Of a stretch of 58,504 nucleotides of DNA, positions 43,474 through 51,754 are shown piece after piece. The translations under genes and the position numbers were made by a program. The DNA comes from Acidobacteriota bacterium (GTDB taxonomy: Bacteria > Acidobacteriota > Thermoanaerobaculia > Multivoradales > JAHEKO01), in the NCBI GenBank assembly GCA_029862975.1, contig JAOTWP010000008.1:1-58504 (forward strand), read 5' to 3'. Every line of letters starts with the position of its first letter. Within the stretch, counting starts at the first letter, position 1. Below the pieces are notes generated by a model. That model worked only from the letters and a program-made list of their open reading frames with translations, ran no database searches and was not told the origin of the DNA.

Positions 43474-43938
43474 ATGCAGATGAAACAGGTTGTCCCGCTG
43501 TTCGCGGCGCTGGCCGCGCTGATCGCCGGAGCGGCCGTGGCGCAGGGTCAGGAGCTGCGGCTGCCGGGGCTCGACCGCGGCGAGCTCACCGAAGGGGAGC
43601 TTTCGCAGGGCACCCAGATCGTCGTCTTCTGGACCTCCTGGGCGCCCCGTGGCCGCGACATCGTGGACCGGGTCAACGCGCTGGTCGATCGCTGGGGCGA
43701 CCGGGCGCGCGTCGTCACCATCAACTTCCAGGAGGACGGAGGCGCCGTCAGGTCGTTCCTCGCGGGCAAGCCCCCTTTGAAGGCGCCCGTCTTCCTCGAT
43801 CGGGACGGTGAGCTGTCCAAGCGCAATCACGTCAACAGCGCGCCCTGGCTGCTCATCCTCAAGGACGGCCGCGTCTCGTTCAGCGAGAAGCTGCCGCAGG
43901 ACCCCGACGCGGTCGTCGCCCAGGTGCTGGGCTCCTAG
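43474..43938 (+). CDS. Exported thioredoxin-fold protein without the catalytic cysteines
   Basis: 154 residues. The signal peptide is MKQVVPLFAALAALIAGAAVAQ. The thioredoxin/TlpA core is clear (QIVVFWTSWAPRGRDIVDRV, VVTINFQEDGG, APVFLDRDGELSKRNHV, APWLLILKDGRVSF with the cis-Pro position). The usual WCxxC has become WAPRG, and no cysteine is present anywhere in the protein, so it cannot be an oxidoreductase. It may be a structural or chaperone-like partner. Immediately downstream of the RsrA-like gene; GAGGAG precedes the start. A second in-frame ATG two codons later is possible. Confidence 0.82.
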   Translation: MQMKQVVPLFAALAALIAGAAVAQGQELRLPGLDRGELTEGELSQGTQIVVFWTSWAPRGRDIVDRVNALVDRWGDRARVVTINFQEDGGAVRSFLAGKPPLKAPVFLDRDGELSKRNHVNSAPWLLILKDGRVSFSEKLPQDPDAVVAQVLGS

Positions 43939-44145
43939 GCCGCCGCCGGGAGCCGCGGCCCCCGCCAGGGGATCCCCAGTTCTCCCTTGTGTTCCTGGGA
44001 CTTGGGGTTCCTCGAGCGGAGGCTTCGTCGTGGTAGGATCCGGCCCGGCAAGGACGAGACCGGAGTACCAAGGGCAGCAGCTCGGGGACGGGGTGTGACG
44101 CGTCGGAGGTGGAGCCAGCGAGTGGGCTATGCGCCCGGGAACCAG

Positions 44146-45489
44146 ATGTCGGCCCGGCGCGGCCGGTGGCGCCTGGCCCTGCCGCTCGGCCTGGCCGGCG
44201 TGGCGCTGGCGCTCGGCGCGATCACCGACCGGCTGGAGGCCAGGATCGAGTCGCCGTTTCCGGTGGCGGCCAGCGCCGCCTACCACCCGCTGCTCGCCGC
44301 GATGAGACCCGTCTCCGCCCGGACCGCGGTCCTGGACGGGATCCCGCTCGAAATGGCCTTCCAGCCGGGCCAGACCGTCAGCGACGTCCTCTCCGGTTTC
44401 GACCTCGAGCCGCCGCAGCTGCAGCGCGTGATCGACGAGCTCGCCAAGCACGCCGATCTGCGGCGCATCCGGCCTCAGGACAGCTACGCGGTGGACTACG
44501 ACCCGGACTCCGGCTTGCGGTCGTTCGTGCTCACCGTCGACGGCAAGGGCAAGGCCGCCGTTCGGCGCGAGGACGGGACCTGGCAAGGCTCCTGGCGCGA
44601 GTTCTCGCGCCTGGCGGTCGTCGAGCGGGTGAGCGGCCGGCTCGAGGACTCGCTGGAGCAGGCGATTCGGGCCGCCGGGGGCGAGGCCGCGCTGACCTAC
44701 CTGATGGCGGACGTCCTGCAGTGGGATCTCGACTTCACCCGCGATCTGAGGACCGGAGACACCTTCGACATCCTCTACGAGAGGGTCTTTTTCGACGGTG
44801 CGTACCATTCCCTCGGCGGCATCGTCGCGCTGTCCTACGACAACCGCGGCCGCCGGCTCGAGGCGTACCGGCACGGCACCGGGGCCGAGCGCGGCTACTA
44901 CGACGCCGAGGGGCGCCCGTTGCGCAAGATGTTCCTGCGCTCCCCGATGCGGTACTCGCGCGTGACCTCGCGGTTCAGCGGCCGCCGCTTCCATCCGGTG
45001 CTCAAGCGTTACAGTCCGCACTACGGAGTGGACTACGGGGCGCCCACGGGCACCCCCGTCCGGGTCACGGCCAACGGCGTCGTCCTCGCCGCCGGCTGGA
45101 AGGGCGGCGGCGGTCGCACCGTCCAGGTCCGGCATCCCAACGGCTACGTCACCGCCTACCTGCATCTCTCGAAGTTCGCGAGCGGCATCCGCTCCGGCCG
45201 TCGCGTGCAGCAGGGCGAGGTGATCGGGTACGTCGGCAGCAGCGGCCTCGCGACCGGACCTCACCTGGACTACCGCGTCCAGCGCGACGGGCGTTGGATC
45301 GACCCGCTGTCGCTCGCGAGCATGCCGGCCGATCCCGTGGCGCGGGAGGACATGCCGGCCTTCCTCGCGGAGCGCGACCGCTTGCGCCGCTCGTTGTGGG
45401 AGCAAGCACCCTACGAGCCGGCTCCGCCGCCGGTCGCGGCGGAGATCACCCTCGCCGCCGCCGTTCCGTCATCGACGGAAGCGGGCTGA
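44146..45489 (+). CDS. M23 family metallopeptidase (LytM/DD-endopeptidase type)
   Basis: 447 residues from ATG 44146; an upstream GTG at 44095 would add 17 residues. An N-terminal membrane anchor (LALPLGLAGVALALGAI) is followed by an OapA/LysM-like region (LEMAFQPGQTVSDVLSGFDL) and the M23 domain. The zinc ligands are present: RRFHPVLKRYSPHYGVDYGAP (His...Asp), HLHLSK-type (AYLHLSKFASGIRSG) and GPHLDYRV. It resembles YebA/MepM-type cell-wall endopeptidases. It is followed after two bases by a GHMP kinase gene. Confidence 0.9.
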   Translation: MSARRGRWRLALPLGLAGVALALGAITDRLEARIESPFPVAASAAYHPLLAAMRPVSARTAVLDGIPLEMAFQPGQTVSDVLSGFDLEPPQLQRVIDELAKHADLRRIRPQDSYAVDYDPDSGLRSFVLTVDGKGKAAVRREDGTWQGSWREFSRLAVVERVSGRLEDSLEQAIRAAGGEAALTYLMADVLQWDLDFTRDLRTGDTFDILYERVFFDGAYHSLGGIVALSYDNRGRRLEAYRHGTGAERGYYDAEGRPLRKMFLRSPMRYSRVTSRFSGRRFHPVLKRYSPHYGVDYGAPTGTPVRVTANGVVLAAGWKGGGGRTVQVRHPNGYVTAYLHLSKFASGIRSGRRVQQGEVIGYVGSSGLATGPHLDYRVQRDGRWIDPLSLASMPADPVAREDMPAFLAERDRLRRSLWEQAPYEPAPPPVAAEITLAAAVPSSTEAG

Positions 45490-45491
45490 GG

Positions 45492-46481
45492 GTGGGGGTC
45501 AGCGCCCGCGGCTGGTGCCGGGTCGACCTCGCCGGCGGCACTCTCGACATCTGGCCGCTCGGTCTGCTCCACGACGGCGCCCGGACGGTCAACGTGGCGA
45601 TCGATCTGCCGGTGACGGTGGAGCTGACGCCGGCGGTCCGGGGATACACCGTCGAGCAGGACGGGACGCTTTTCGCGGCGCAGACCGCGGACGAGCTGGC
45701 GGCGAACGGCGCGACGGACCTGATCGGCGAAATCCTTCGCGAGCTCGAGGCGCCGCCGCTCGGGATCCGGGTCGCGAGCGGCTCGCCGCGAGGTGGCGGG
45801 CTGGGAGCGAGCTCGGCTCTGGCGGTGACGCTGATCGCCGCGGTCGAGGCGATCGTGGGCCGCGCCGCGCCGACGCCCGGTCGCGCGTCGGCGCTGGCTC
45901 GCGACCTCGAGGCGCGCCTGATGCGCCTGCCGACGGGTCGCCAGGACCACTATCCGGCGCTTCTCGGCGGGGCGCTCGAGCTGCGCCACGCGGCGGGCGG
46001 CGAGGTGGTTCGCCGCCTGGAGGCGGACCTTGCCGCCCTGACCGCGAGCCTCGTCGTCGTCTACACCGGGCGCAGCCATTTCTCGGCCGGCAAGAACTGG
46101 GAGGTCGTGCGGCGGCGGCTCGACGGGGATCCGGAGAGCATCGAGCTCTTCGCGGGCATCAGCGCGGCGGCGACCGACCTCGTGGCCGCCCTCGAAGCAT
46201 CCGATCTCGAGGAGGTCGGCCGCCAGATGAACCGGGAGTGGTCGTTCCGCCGCCGCCTCGCCGCCGGGGTCACGACGCCCGAGATCGAGCGCCTGCTGGC
46301 GGCGGGGCTCGACGCGGGAGCCTGGGGCGGCAAGGCGACGGGCGCCGGCGGCGGCGGCTGCGTCGCCCTGCTCGTCCCCCCCGGGCGGCGGACGGACGTG
46401 GCCGCCGCCCTCGAGGCCCACGGGGGGCGGATCCTCGACGCGCGGCCGACGGCGGAGGGCCTCGCGTTGGAACGGCGCTGA
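45492..46481 (+). CDS. GHMP-family sugar kinase (HddA-like)
   Basis: 329 residues from a GTG two bases after the upstream stop. It has the N-terminal RVDLAGGTLDIWPLGLL, the ATP motif PRGGGLGASSALAVTLIAAV and C-terminal GKATGAGGGGCVALLV. LPTGRQDHYPALLGG is typical of D-glycero-alpha-D-manno-heptose 7-phosphate kinase and fucokinase-like GHMP kinases. The exact substrate is uncertain. It may serve a GDP-heptose or glycan route distinct from the rfaE1 pathway in this window. Confidence 0.85.
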   Translation: MGVSARGWCRVDLAGGTLDIWPLGLLHDGARTVNVAIDLPVTVELTPAVRGYTVEQDGTLFAAQTADELAANGATDLIGEILRELEAPPLGIRVASGSPRGGGLGASSALAVTLIAAVEAIVGRAAPTPGRASALARDLEARLMRLPTGRQDHYPALLGGALELRHAAGGEVVRRLEADLAALTASLVVVYTGRSHFSAGKNWEVVRRRLDGDPESIELFAGISAAATDLVAALEASDLEEVGRQMNREWSFRRRLAAGVTTPEIERLLAAGLDAGAWGGKATGAGGGGCVALLVPPGRRTDVAAALEAHGGRILDARPTAEGLALERR

Positions 46482-46514
46482 GCGCGCAGGCCGGCCTTGC
46501 TAGACTCGCCCGCG

Positions 46515-47468
46515 ATGGAGGATCCCTATCGCGCCCTGGGCGTCAGCCCGGACGCGGACGCCCTGACGATCCGGCGGGCCTACCAGAAGCTCGCGCGACG
46601 GTTTCACCCCGCGCTGCGGGCGGCGGACCGCGAGGCGGAGGCGCGGTTCCGGATGGCGGCCGAAGCGTACGCGCTGCTCTCGGATCCGGCTCGGCGCCGC
46701 CACTGGGATCGAGAGGAGACGCCGGCTCCCCGCGGCCGTCACGGCGTGCGGTCGCTGCGGCGCGCGACGCTCTCGACGCCGGATCTGGCCTATCGCTTCG
46801 AGGAACTGGTCGTCGAGCTCCTGCCCGAGGATGCGCCGCTGGCGCCGGAGCCGGCGGGCGGCGGGCCGTCCGCGGACATCCTCTCCGAGGTGGAGCTCGA
46901 CTTCGCGGAAGCCGTCCGCGGCATCGTCGTGTCGCTCTCCGTGCAGCGCGAATCGGCATGCGCGGCCTGCGGCGGCAACGCCGGCGCCTGCGAGCGCTGC
47001 GAGGGCCGGGGGATCGAAGTGGGGCTCGAGCGCGTGAGGGTGAGGATCCCCCCCGGAGTCGGCAGCGGCAGCCGGGTGCGGGTCCGCGGGCAGGGGAATG
47101 CCGTGCCGGAGGGGCGCGGCGACCTCTACGTCACGATTCGGGTGCGCCCGCACGCACATTTCACCCAGCGCGGCGCCGACGTCCACAGCGAGATCCCCAT
47201 CACCGTCGCCGAAGCGTCGCTCGGCGCCGCCCTCGAGATCCCGACGGTGGACGGGCCCGTGACGGTCCAGCTGCCGCAGGGCACGCGCAGCGGGCAGCGC
47301 TTCCGGCTCTCGGGCCGGGGGATCGTGCGCCCCGACGGCCGGCGGGGCGATCACTACTATCGCGTCGAGATCGTGCCTCCGGACCCGGCGGCGGGCGACA
47401 ATCGCCGCCTGCTGTCGGAGCTCGAGCAAGGCGATCCCCGCCGCGACCTTCCTTTCGAGGGAATCTAG
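46515..47468 (+). CDS. DnaJ-like protein with degenerate HPD motif
   Basis: 317 residues. It has a J-domain-like N-terminus (DPYRALGVSPDADALTIRRAYQKLARRFHPALR) and the two C-terminal substrate-binding beta domains of class A/B J-proteins (VRIPPGVGSGSRVRVRGQGN, GDLYVTIRVRPHAHFTQRGADV, GTRSGQRFRLSGRG). The HPD tripeptide needed to stimulate DnaK is HPA here (Asp to Ala, residue 33). The zinc region is cut to one CxxC-x6-CxxC unit (CAACGG ... CERCEG). So it looks like a holdase without DnaK coupling. There is no Shine-Dalgarno; TAGACT lies eight bases before the ATG. Confidence 0.88.
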   Translation: MEDPYRALGVSPDADALTIRRAYQKLARRFHPALRAADREAEARFRMAAEAYALLSDPARRRHWDREETPAPRGRHGVRSLRRATLSTPDLAYRFEELVVELLPEDAPLAPEPAGGGPSADILSEVELDFAEAVRGIVVSLSVQRESACAACGGNAGACERCEGRGIEVGLERVRVRIPPGVGSGSRVRVRGQGNAVPEGRGDLYVTIRVRPHAHFTQRGADVHSEIPITVAEASLGAALEIPTVDGPVTVQLPQGTRSGQRFRLSGRGIVRPDGRRGDHYYRVEIVPPDPAAGDNRRLLSELEQGDPRRDLPFEGI

Positions 47469-47689
47469 TCGGGCCGGCTCTGGAGAGTGCGGTGGGAAGA
47501 ACCGGGAGAGAAGGAGCGTGGCGGCGTGACGCGGGCGCTGACCGGCTCCGGGGACGGCCGTCCGAGCTGGAGGACGGTCGCCCGGCCAAGACCGGCGGCG
47601 CGATTGCTGCCGGGTGGCCCGAGGGGTTGGCGCGCTGCTTGCAACGAATGGACGTGCGCGACCCGCCGTCGCGAGGGAAGGAGTCGATC

Positions 47690-48805
47690 ATGAGCAACAA
47701 CCACCGTCATCTCGGAACCGGCCTCGCCAAGGTCATGGCGCTCTTCCTGGCCTTCGCATGGGTTGCCGCGGACGCCGCCGTGGCCGACCAGTCTCGCGCC
47801 GGGTCGACGCGCAGCGGCACCGGGTCGAGCTCGAGCAGCTCAAGCGGCTCGGTGAGCTCCGGGTCCGGTAGCTCCGGATCGCGAGCTCCCGCGGTGCACA
47901 GCTCGTCGAGCTCGGCGCAGCGCACGGCGGTCCCGCGCTCGGGCTCGCGCGGCGGCAGCGGTGCGGCCCGCACCCGGCCCCACTCCGGCGGCTCGGTGCG
48001 CCCCGGCGGCGGCTCCCACTACGGCGGCTACCACCACGGCGGCTCGCACTTCTACGGGCGCGTGGGCTTCGGTTGGGGCTACCCGGGCTACTGGAGCCCC
48101 TTCTGGGGCTTCTGGGGTCCCAGCTGGGGCTTCGGATGGGGTCCGGGATGGGGCTACCCCGCGCCGGTCGTCTACTCGAGCCACCGGGGCTGGGGAATGG
48201 GTGCTCTCGATCTCAAGGTGAGGCCCAAGGACACGGAGGTCTACGTCGATGGCCAGTACGTCGGCCTCGCCAGGCAGTACGACGGATTCCCCGGACACCT
48301 CTGGCTCGAAAGGGGCGTGTACGAGATCGGTTTCTACAGGCCCGGATTCGAGACGCAGCTGCGCACGGTCAAGATCCTCCCCGACCTCATCCTCGACATC
48401 GACGTCCAGATGTACGACGGAGTGGCGGTCAAGCCGGAGATGCGCTTCGCGCCGGCCGGCCGCGAGGACCGTGGCAACGAGATAGGAGAGGAGTACGGTG
48501 AGGAGCGCGGGGACGAGTACGCCCGCCGGGCGCCGCAGCGCGAGAGGCCGGCCGTCGTCGCCCAGGCGCGGATGCACCTCGCCGTCGAGCCGGGCAGCGC
48601 CGCCGTCTACCTGGACGGCCACCTGCTGGGCACCGGCGACGAGCTGGCCGGCCTCCACGCCGGCCTCATCCTGAGCGCCGGCCCGCACACCCTGGAGATC
48701 TCCCAGGAGGGATTCGAGACCCTCGAGGAGCGCATCGTCGTCGACGCCGGCGAGGAGGTGGACCTCACGTTCGCCTTGCGGCGCCTCGGCCGCGCCGGGC
48801 TCTAG
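47690..48805 (+). CDS. Secreted PEGA-domain protein with low-complexity N-terminus
   Basis: 371 residues. A signal peptide (VMALFLAFAWVAADAAVA) is followed by about 65 residues of Ser/Gly/Thr repeats, then a Gly/Tyr/Trp/His-rich stretch (YWSPFWGFWGPSWGFGWG). Two PEGA repeats follow: about residues 175-245 (VYVDGQYVGLARQYDG, LWLERGVYEIGFYRPGFE) and about 298-367 (VYLDGHLLGTGDELAGLHAG, GPHTLEISQEGFETLEERI). PEGA domains are found in surface and periplasmic proteins; their ligands are unknown. AAGGAG precedes the ATG. The 221 bases upstream hold no gene that I can support. Confidence 0.85.
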   Translation: MSNNHRHLGTGLAKVMALFLAFAWVAADAAVADQSRAGSTRSGTGSSSSSSSGSVSSGSGSSGSRAPAVHSSSSSAQRTAVPRSGSRGGSGAARTRPHSGGSVRPGGGSHYGGYHHGGSHFYGRVGFGWGYPGYWSPFWGFWGPSWGFGWGPGWGYPAPVVYSSHRGWGMGALDLKVRPKDTEVYVDGQYVGLARQYDGFPGHLWLERGVYEIGFYRPGFETQLRTVKILPDLILDIDVQMYDGVAVKPEMRFAPAGREDRGNEIGEEYGEERGDEYARRAPQRERPAVVAQARMHLAVEPGSAAVYLDGHLLGTGDELAGLHAGLILSAGPHTLEISQEGFETLEERIVVDAGEEVDLTFALRRLGRAGL

Positions 48806-48826
48806 CCGGCAAGCCAGCCTGTTCGC

Positions 48827-49381
48827 CTACGAGGGGCCGCCGGCGAGCACGCGGCGCTCCATCTTGAGGAGCCACTCCTTCTTCGCGGGCGACGCGACGT
48901 AGCTGCCGGCCCCGGCTCGGCTCGGCACGACCCGGTGGCAGGGCACGAGCAGCGGCAGCGGGTTCTGGACGAGAGTCGAGAGGACCTGACGGTAGGCGCC
49001 CGGCCGGCCGATCGCGGTCGCTACCTGCTGGTGGGTCCGCGTGCGCCCGTAGGGGATCTTCGCCGTCTCGCGCAGGACCCGGGCCGTAAACTCGTCGGCG
49101 CCCGCCAGGGCCAGGTCATAGGCGATGTCGAGGCGCCGGCGGGCGCCGGCGAGGTACTCGGACAGCCTGCCGATCACCTCGTCGAGCTCGTCCGATCGCT
49201 GCTGGCTCTTGAGGCTCCCGAACGGCGTATAGAGCTTGCGACGCGCGCCGATCGGCACGATCTCGAGCCGGATCGCGATGCCGGCGACGAACTGCAGTCC
49301 CAGGACACCGATCGGCGAAGGAGTCAGGACGGCGAGGCGCTCGCCCGCCATTGCAGGATCGCTCGCGGCGGGATTCTGCAT
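48827..49381 (-). CDS. ogt: Methylated-DNA-protein cysteine methyltransferase
   Basis: 184 residues. It repairs O6-alkylguanine by transferring the alkyl group to the Cys in LLVPCHRVVPS. KIPYGRTRTHQQVATAIGRPGAYRQV (helix-turn-helix with the Arg finger) and the C-terminal KEWLLKMERRVL are conserved. The N-terminal domain is short, as in Ogt. A second possible start is the ATG at 49351. Converges on the PEGA gene. Confidence 0.93.
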   Translation of the reverse strand: MQNPAASDPAMAGERLAVLTPSPIGVLGLQFVAGIAIRLEIVPIGARRKLYTPFGSLKSQQRSDELDEVIGRLSEYLAGARRRLDIAYDLALAGADEFTARVLRETAKIPYGRTRTHQQVATAIGRPGAYRQVLSTLVQNPLPLLVPCHRVVPSRAGAGSYVASPAKKEWLLKMERRVLAGGPS

Positions 49382-49435
49382 TGCCCGACGTTACCACGGG
49401 CCGAAAGCGGCGCTCGCGGCGGGCGGGGAAGGTAT

Positions 49436-50185
49436 TCAGGAGGGGGATTCGGGCTCCGTCCCGGGCACGCCGGGGGGGACGACGCGGAAGATCAGGCGCC
49501 GCCAGCGGCAGGCGGCGAGAGCGGTCGCCACCGCGGCGTCGGAGCGGTACTCGCCGGACGGCAGATCGCGGCAGGGGACGGAGAAGCGAGTCGCTCCGGC
49601 GAGCGGAAACGGCGACAGCTCGAGCCCGTCCTCGCGCAGCCGGCAGCGCAGCCCCCGGCGCTCGAAGGGCTCGCGCCAGTCCGCGCAGACGACGAGGGAA
49701 CAGAGATCTGCCGTGTGCAGCCAGCGGTAGTCGGACGCGAGCTCCGCCGGAGCGAGCCCGGCCGCCGCCGCGAGCTCGCCGCGCCGGGACTCGAGCTCGT
49801 CGAGAAACTCGTCCCAGGCGGGCACTCCCCGGCGGCCGCGATGCAGGTAGCGGGCGTGCTCGAGAACGAGGGCGGCGACGTAGGGCCGGTCGTCGCGATA
49901 GCGCTCGATGCCGCGCCGCCAGATCGCGAGCCGCTCGGCGAGCGGGTGCGACACGAAATCGTGGGGCCGGCCTTCCTCGACGTGGAGGCGGGGCGCGGCG
50001 TCGGCCTCGCGCCAACCGTTGTCGTGCTCGAGCACGGCTTCGAGCAGGGCCTCGCGCCGGGGGTGATCGGGAAGGCCGTCGCGCCGCCACAGCGCCAGCA
50101 GCTCGCGGCCGAGGCGGGCGTGGTCGGGCTGGGTGATGCAGCGCCAGCCGTGCTCCGAGGCCGTGACGATCATCGGCGGCGCCAT
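49436..50185 (-). CDS. DUF3891 family protein
   Basis: 249 residues from the ATG after GGGAGAGA. It fits the DUF3891 family, with ITQPDHARLGRELLALW near the N-terminus, EAVLEHDNGWREADAAPRL and YVAALVLEHARYL, all helical. His and Asp residues in DHARLG and EHDNGW could bind metal. The function is unknown. It is divergent from the CsgG-family gene. Confidence 0.82.
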   Translation of the reverse strand: MAPPMIVTASEHGWRCITQPDHARLGRELLALWRRDGLPDHPRREALLEAVLEHDNGWREADAAPRLHVEEGRPHDFVSHPLAERLAIWRRGIERYRDDRPYVAALVLEHARYLHRGRRGVPAWDEFLDELESRRGELAAAAGLAPAELASDYRWLHTADLCSLVVCADWREPFERRGLRCRLREDGLELSPFPLAGATRFSVPCRDLPSGEYRSDAAVATALAACRWRRLIFRVVPPGVPGTEPESPS

Positions 50186-50363
50186 TCTCTCCCAATCGGC
50201 CGCGCTGCGGCGATCGGCCGCTGACGCGCGGACGCGCGGCGGGGTGGCAGCGCCCGAGGCTCGGGAGAATGTAGAATCGGCCCAGCGGCCAGGGCGATAC
50301 CGCCCGGCAGCGCCGGCGGCGCGGCCGTCCGATCGAACAGCGGAAAGAGAGGGAACGCAGGTG

Positions 50364-51074
50364 ATGGACAAGAGGATCCTCGTGGCATTGAGCGTTCTGG
50401 CGGCGATGGCCGTCCCGGTGGCCACCCAGGCCGCCGGACCGGTCATGGCGGTCAACGACTTCGAGAACAACGTGACGGGAGTCTACTGGTGGTCGGGCGG
50501 CGTGGGCCGCGACCTGGCGGGCATGCTCACCAACGAGCTGGCGGCGACCGGGGCCTTCCAGATGGTCGAGCGCGCCCGCCTCGACGCCATTCTCGACGAG
50601 CAGGACCTGGGCGCGAGCGGCAGGGTTGACCCGGCTACGGCCGCCAAGATCGGCCAGATGGTCGGCGCCCAGTACCTCGTCACCGGCACGGTGACGGCCT
50701 TCGAGGAGAGCGGCCGTGAAGGTGGCGGGATCGGTTTCCGCGGGATCCGGGTCGGCGGCAAGAAGAAGGAGACCTATCTCGCGGTGGACATCCGGGTCGT
50801 CGACGCGACGACCGGGGTCGTGGCCTTTACCCGCACCGTGGAGGCGCGCTCCGAGGCGAAGGGATTCGACGTCGGCGTCTACCGGGGAGGCTTCGGCGGC
50901 AACCTGGCCAAGGAGAAGGAAACGCCGGCCGGCAAGGCCATCCGCGCGATGGTCATCGAAGCTTCGGACTATCTCGAGTGCGCCATGGTGACCCAGGGCT
51001 CGTGCATGGCCGAGTTCGACGCCAAGGAGCGGCGCCGTCGCGACGGAGCGAAGGACGCGGTCAAGCTCGACTGA
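50364..51074 (+). CDS. CsgG/HfaB family protein
   Basis: 236 residues. Signal peptide ILVALSVLAAMAVPVATQAA without a lipobox Cys, unlike curli CsgG. The CsgG core follows: MAVNDFENN, GRDLAGMLTNELAATGAFQMVERARLDAILDEQDLG, GQMVGAQYLVTGTVTAFEE, YLAVDIRVVDATTGVVAFTRTVEA. CsgG oligomerises as an outer-membrane secretion channel; more distant members are outer-membrane assembly lipoproteins. AGAGAGGGAA is upstream; GTG 50361 is also possible. Followed after 22 bases by a second CsgG-like gene. Confidence 0.85.
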   Translation: MDKRILVALSVLAAMAVPVATQAAGPVMAVNDFENNVTGVYWWSGGVGRDLAGMLTNELAATGAFQMVERARLDAILDEQDLGASGRVDPATAAKIGQMVGAQYLVTGTVTAFEESGREGGGIGFRGIRVGGKKKETYLAVDIRVVDATTGVVAFTRTVEARSEAKGFDVGVYRGGFGGNLAKEKETPAGKAIRAMVIEASDYLECAMVTQGSCMAEFDAKERRRRDGAKDAVKLD

Positions 51075-51096
51075 CGGTCGCAGAGGCGCCAGCGGA

Positions 51097-51744
51097 GTGA
51101 AGTCGCCCAAGAGCGCGGCCGCGGCGCGGGCTGCGGCCGTGACCGTGACCCTGGTTCAGGCCTGGAGCTACGCGGCGTCGCCGGGCGCAGCGGCGGCGGA
51201 GCCGCCGGGCCTCGCGGTGGTGCGCTTCGCCGCCGAGCCGGCCAGCGAGTGGTGGGCCTTCCAGGGGGTGGACGCGGCGCGCGACCTCTTTGCCGGCGAG
51301 CTGCGCGCCAGCGGCAAGTACCGCGTCCTCGACCGCAGCGAGCTCGACGCCCGGTTGTTGGAGCACAAGCTCACGGGGCTTGCCGGGGAAATCAGCCCGG
51401 CGGCGGCGGTGAAGGCCGGCCGCCTGCTCGGGGTTCGCTATCTCGTGACGGCGACGTTGACCGAGTTCGGCGGCGGCGGCCGCCGGCTCCTGGGCCTGCG
51501 CGCCGGCAGGAGCTTCGCGGCGGCGCTCGACGCTCGCCTGGTCGACGCCGAGTCGGGGGACCTCCTGTGGGCCGACGGCGGTCGCACGGAGGCGACGATC
51601 GAGCGGCCCGCGAAGCGGGACGAGATCGACGAGCCCGCCTACCAGGCGCGGATGTACGAGCGGCTGCTCGCGCCCATCATCCGAGAGCTCGCTCGCGGTC
51701 TCGTCGCCGCCCAGCCCCAGGCTGCCGCGGCCGTCCCGGAATAG
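51097..51744 (+). CDS. Second CsgG-family protein
   Basis: 215 residues from a GTG. The N-terminus is weakly hydrophobic (AAAVTVTLVQAWSYAASPGAAAA), probably a signal peptide. The CsgG-like fold is present: LAVVRFAAEPASEWW, ARDLFAGELRASGKYRVLDRSELDARLLEHKL, AGRLLGVRYLVTATLTEFGG, AALDARLVDAESGDLLWADGG. A paralogue-like partner of the preceding gene. It converges on the pseudokinase-TonB gene. Confidence 0.78.
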   Translation: MKSPKSAAAARAAAVTVTLVQAWSYAASPGAAAAEPPGLAVVRFAAEPASEWWAFQGVDAARDLFAGELRASGKYRVLDRSELDARLLEHKLTGLAGEISPAAAVKAGRLLGVRYLVTATLTEFGGGGRRLLGLRAGRSFAAALDARLVDAESGDLLWADGGRTEATIERPAKRDEIDEPAYQARMYERLLAPIIRELARGLVAAQPQAAAAVPE

Positions 51745-51754
51745 GGCCCGGCGC

